Assembly: GCA_031264425.1 (NCBI GenBank)
Contig: JAISDY010000120.1
Coordinates: 1 to 14,783, forward strand
Reading direction: 5' to 3'
Length of the DNA stretch: 14,783 bases
Source of the DNA: Endomicrobium sp.
GTDB lineage: Bacteria > Elusimicrobiota > Endomicrobiia > Endomicrobiales > Endomicrobiaceae
Made by a program: the position numbers and the translations under genes. Shown here piece by piece: positions 14,619 to 14,783 of the stretch; position 1 is the first letter of the stretch; every line of letters starts with the position of its first letter. A model generated the notes under the pieces. That model did not search any database. It saw only the letters and a list, made by a program, of their open reading frames with translations, and was not told the origin of the DNA.

Positions 14619-14640
14619 GAGTTCAAATTTCGTTGGGAGC
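14619..14640 (+). repeat. attR core, right copy of the integration duplication
   Basis: Matches the last 22 stem bases of tRNA-Glu (2406-2427) at 21 positions. Upstream bases do not form a tRNA, so this is a junction remnant and not a second gene. It marks the right end of the element. Confidence 0.85.
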
Positions 14641-14664
14641 GTGTATAGCGTAATTAACATTAGA

Positions 14665-14670
14665 TATAAT
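14665..14670 (+). promoter_or_regulatory. Possible -10 box upstream of purA
   Basis: TATAAT 79 bases before the purA start, outside the element. No convincing -35 at the right distance, so low certainty. Confidence 0.25.
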
Positions 14671-14748
14671 AGGACATATGGTGTGTTCATATCAAACATT
14701 TTCTAGATTTTTAAAAAAATTTAAGGGATTATGTTATGGAAGGTAATC

Positions 14749-14783
14749 ATGTCAACATTAGTTGTTTTGGGAACACAGTGGGG
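14749..14783 (+). CDS. purA: Adenylosuccinate synthetase, first twelve codons
   Basis: GTP-dependent enzyme that converts IMP and aspartate to adenylosuccinate, the first committed step to AMP. Only MSTLVVLGTQWG is visible before the window ends, but this is the strongly conserved start of PurA (family: VVLGxQWGDEGKGK, the phosphate-binding loop). ATG 14749 has a GGAAGG SD (14738-14743) at correct spacing. It is the host gene on the right flank and before integration would have lain about 110 bases after tRNA-Glu, so it may once have shared the tRNA transcript. Confidence 0.85.
   Translation, partial: MSTLVVLGTQW

Larger units (their letters stand above)
2406..14640. mobile_element. Decayed prophage-like island in tRNA-Glu carrying two restriction-modification loci
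   Basis: Bounded by the 22-base att duplication, with a ruined integrase adjacent to attL, as usual for tRNA-targeted phages. The contents are repressor, excisionase-like, exonuclease, RecT and HNH remnants (an early phage region), plus cargo: a HinfI-like R-M pair, an exported protein, and a second R-M locus fused to a toxin-antitoxin pair. Capsid, tail, terminase and lysis genes are absent, so the element cannot form particles by itself. It probably lost its late region by deletion between the HNH remnant and the antitoxin gene. That deletion is inferred, not seen. Confidence 0.85.

Noticed and set aside
2406..14640. CRISPR array
   Set aside because: No regularly spaced repeats with unique spacers anywhere in the window.
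14619..14640. Second tRNA-Glu gene at the right border
   Set aside because: Only the T-arm and acceptor 3' strand are present; no cloverleaf can be formed from the upstream bases.

Overview
The window is AT-rich bacterial DNA: two stretches of host chromosome on either side of a decayed integrated element of about 12.2 kb. The host markers are the 3' part of glyS (beta subunit of the two-subunit glycyl-tRNA synthetase), tRNA-Lys(TTT) and tRNA-Glu(TTC) at the left, and the first twelve codons of purA at the right. The mix of an AT-rich genome, a two-subunit GlyRS, many gene remnants and leftover restriction-modification genes would fit a genome-reducing endosymbiont such as an Endomicrobium-like member of the Elusimicrobiota. 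That is an inference from style, not proven by a marker here.

The element entered the 3' end of tRNA-Glu. The last 22 bases of the tRNA (2406-2427) recur at 14619-14640 with one mismatch, giving attL and attR. Inside, on the minus strand: a broken tyrosine integrase next to attL, a broken exported (probably outer-membrane barrel) protein, an intact HinfI-like restriction-modification pair (GANTC specificity expected), and a broken Xre/CI-type repressor. A control region with two inverted repeats separates the repressor from a rightward early phage operon: excisionase/AlpA-like gene, small membrane and zinc-binding proteins, YqaJ-like exonuclease, DUF1351-like protein, a small coiled-coil protein, RecT and an HNH nuclease. 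Most are broken by frameshifts and stops. No structural, packaging or lysis genes remain.

The right third, again minus strand, holds a second defence block: C5-cytosine methyltransferase, its probable restriction endonuclease, a RelE/HigB-type toxin and a HigA-type antitoxin. All four genes are joined by ATGA stop/start overlaps, and all appear frameshifted. The ATGA-linked M-R-toxin-antitoxin layout is the most unusual arrangement in the window.

A second striking feature is a set of eight G runs of 7-10 bases, all on the coding strand of phage or toxin genes and all between 8035 and 12446, in otherwise AT-rich DNA. Several sit exactly where the reading frame breaks: three in yqaJ, one in recT, one in the toxin and one in the small coiled-coil gene. 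They may be slippage hot spots that drive decay, or phase-variable tracts. The HinfI-like pair is the only substantial system in the element without a visible lesion, so it may be the part still under selection.
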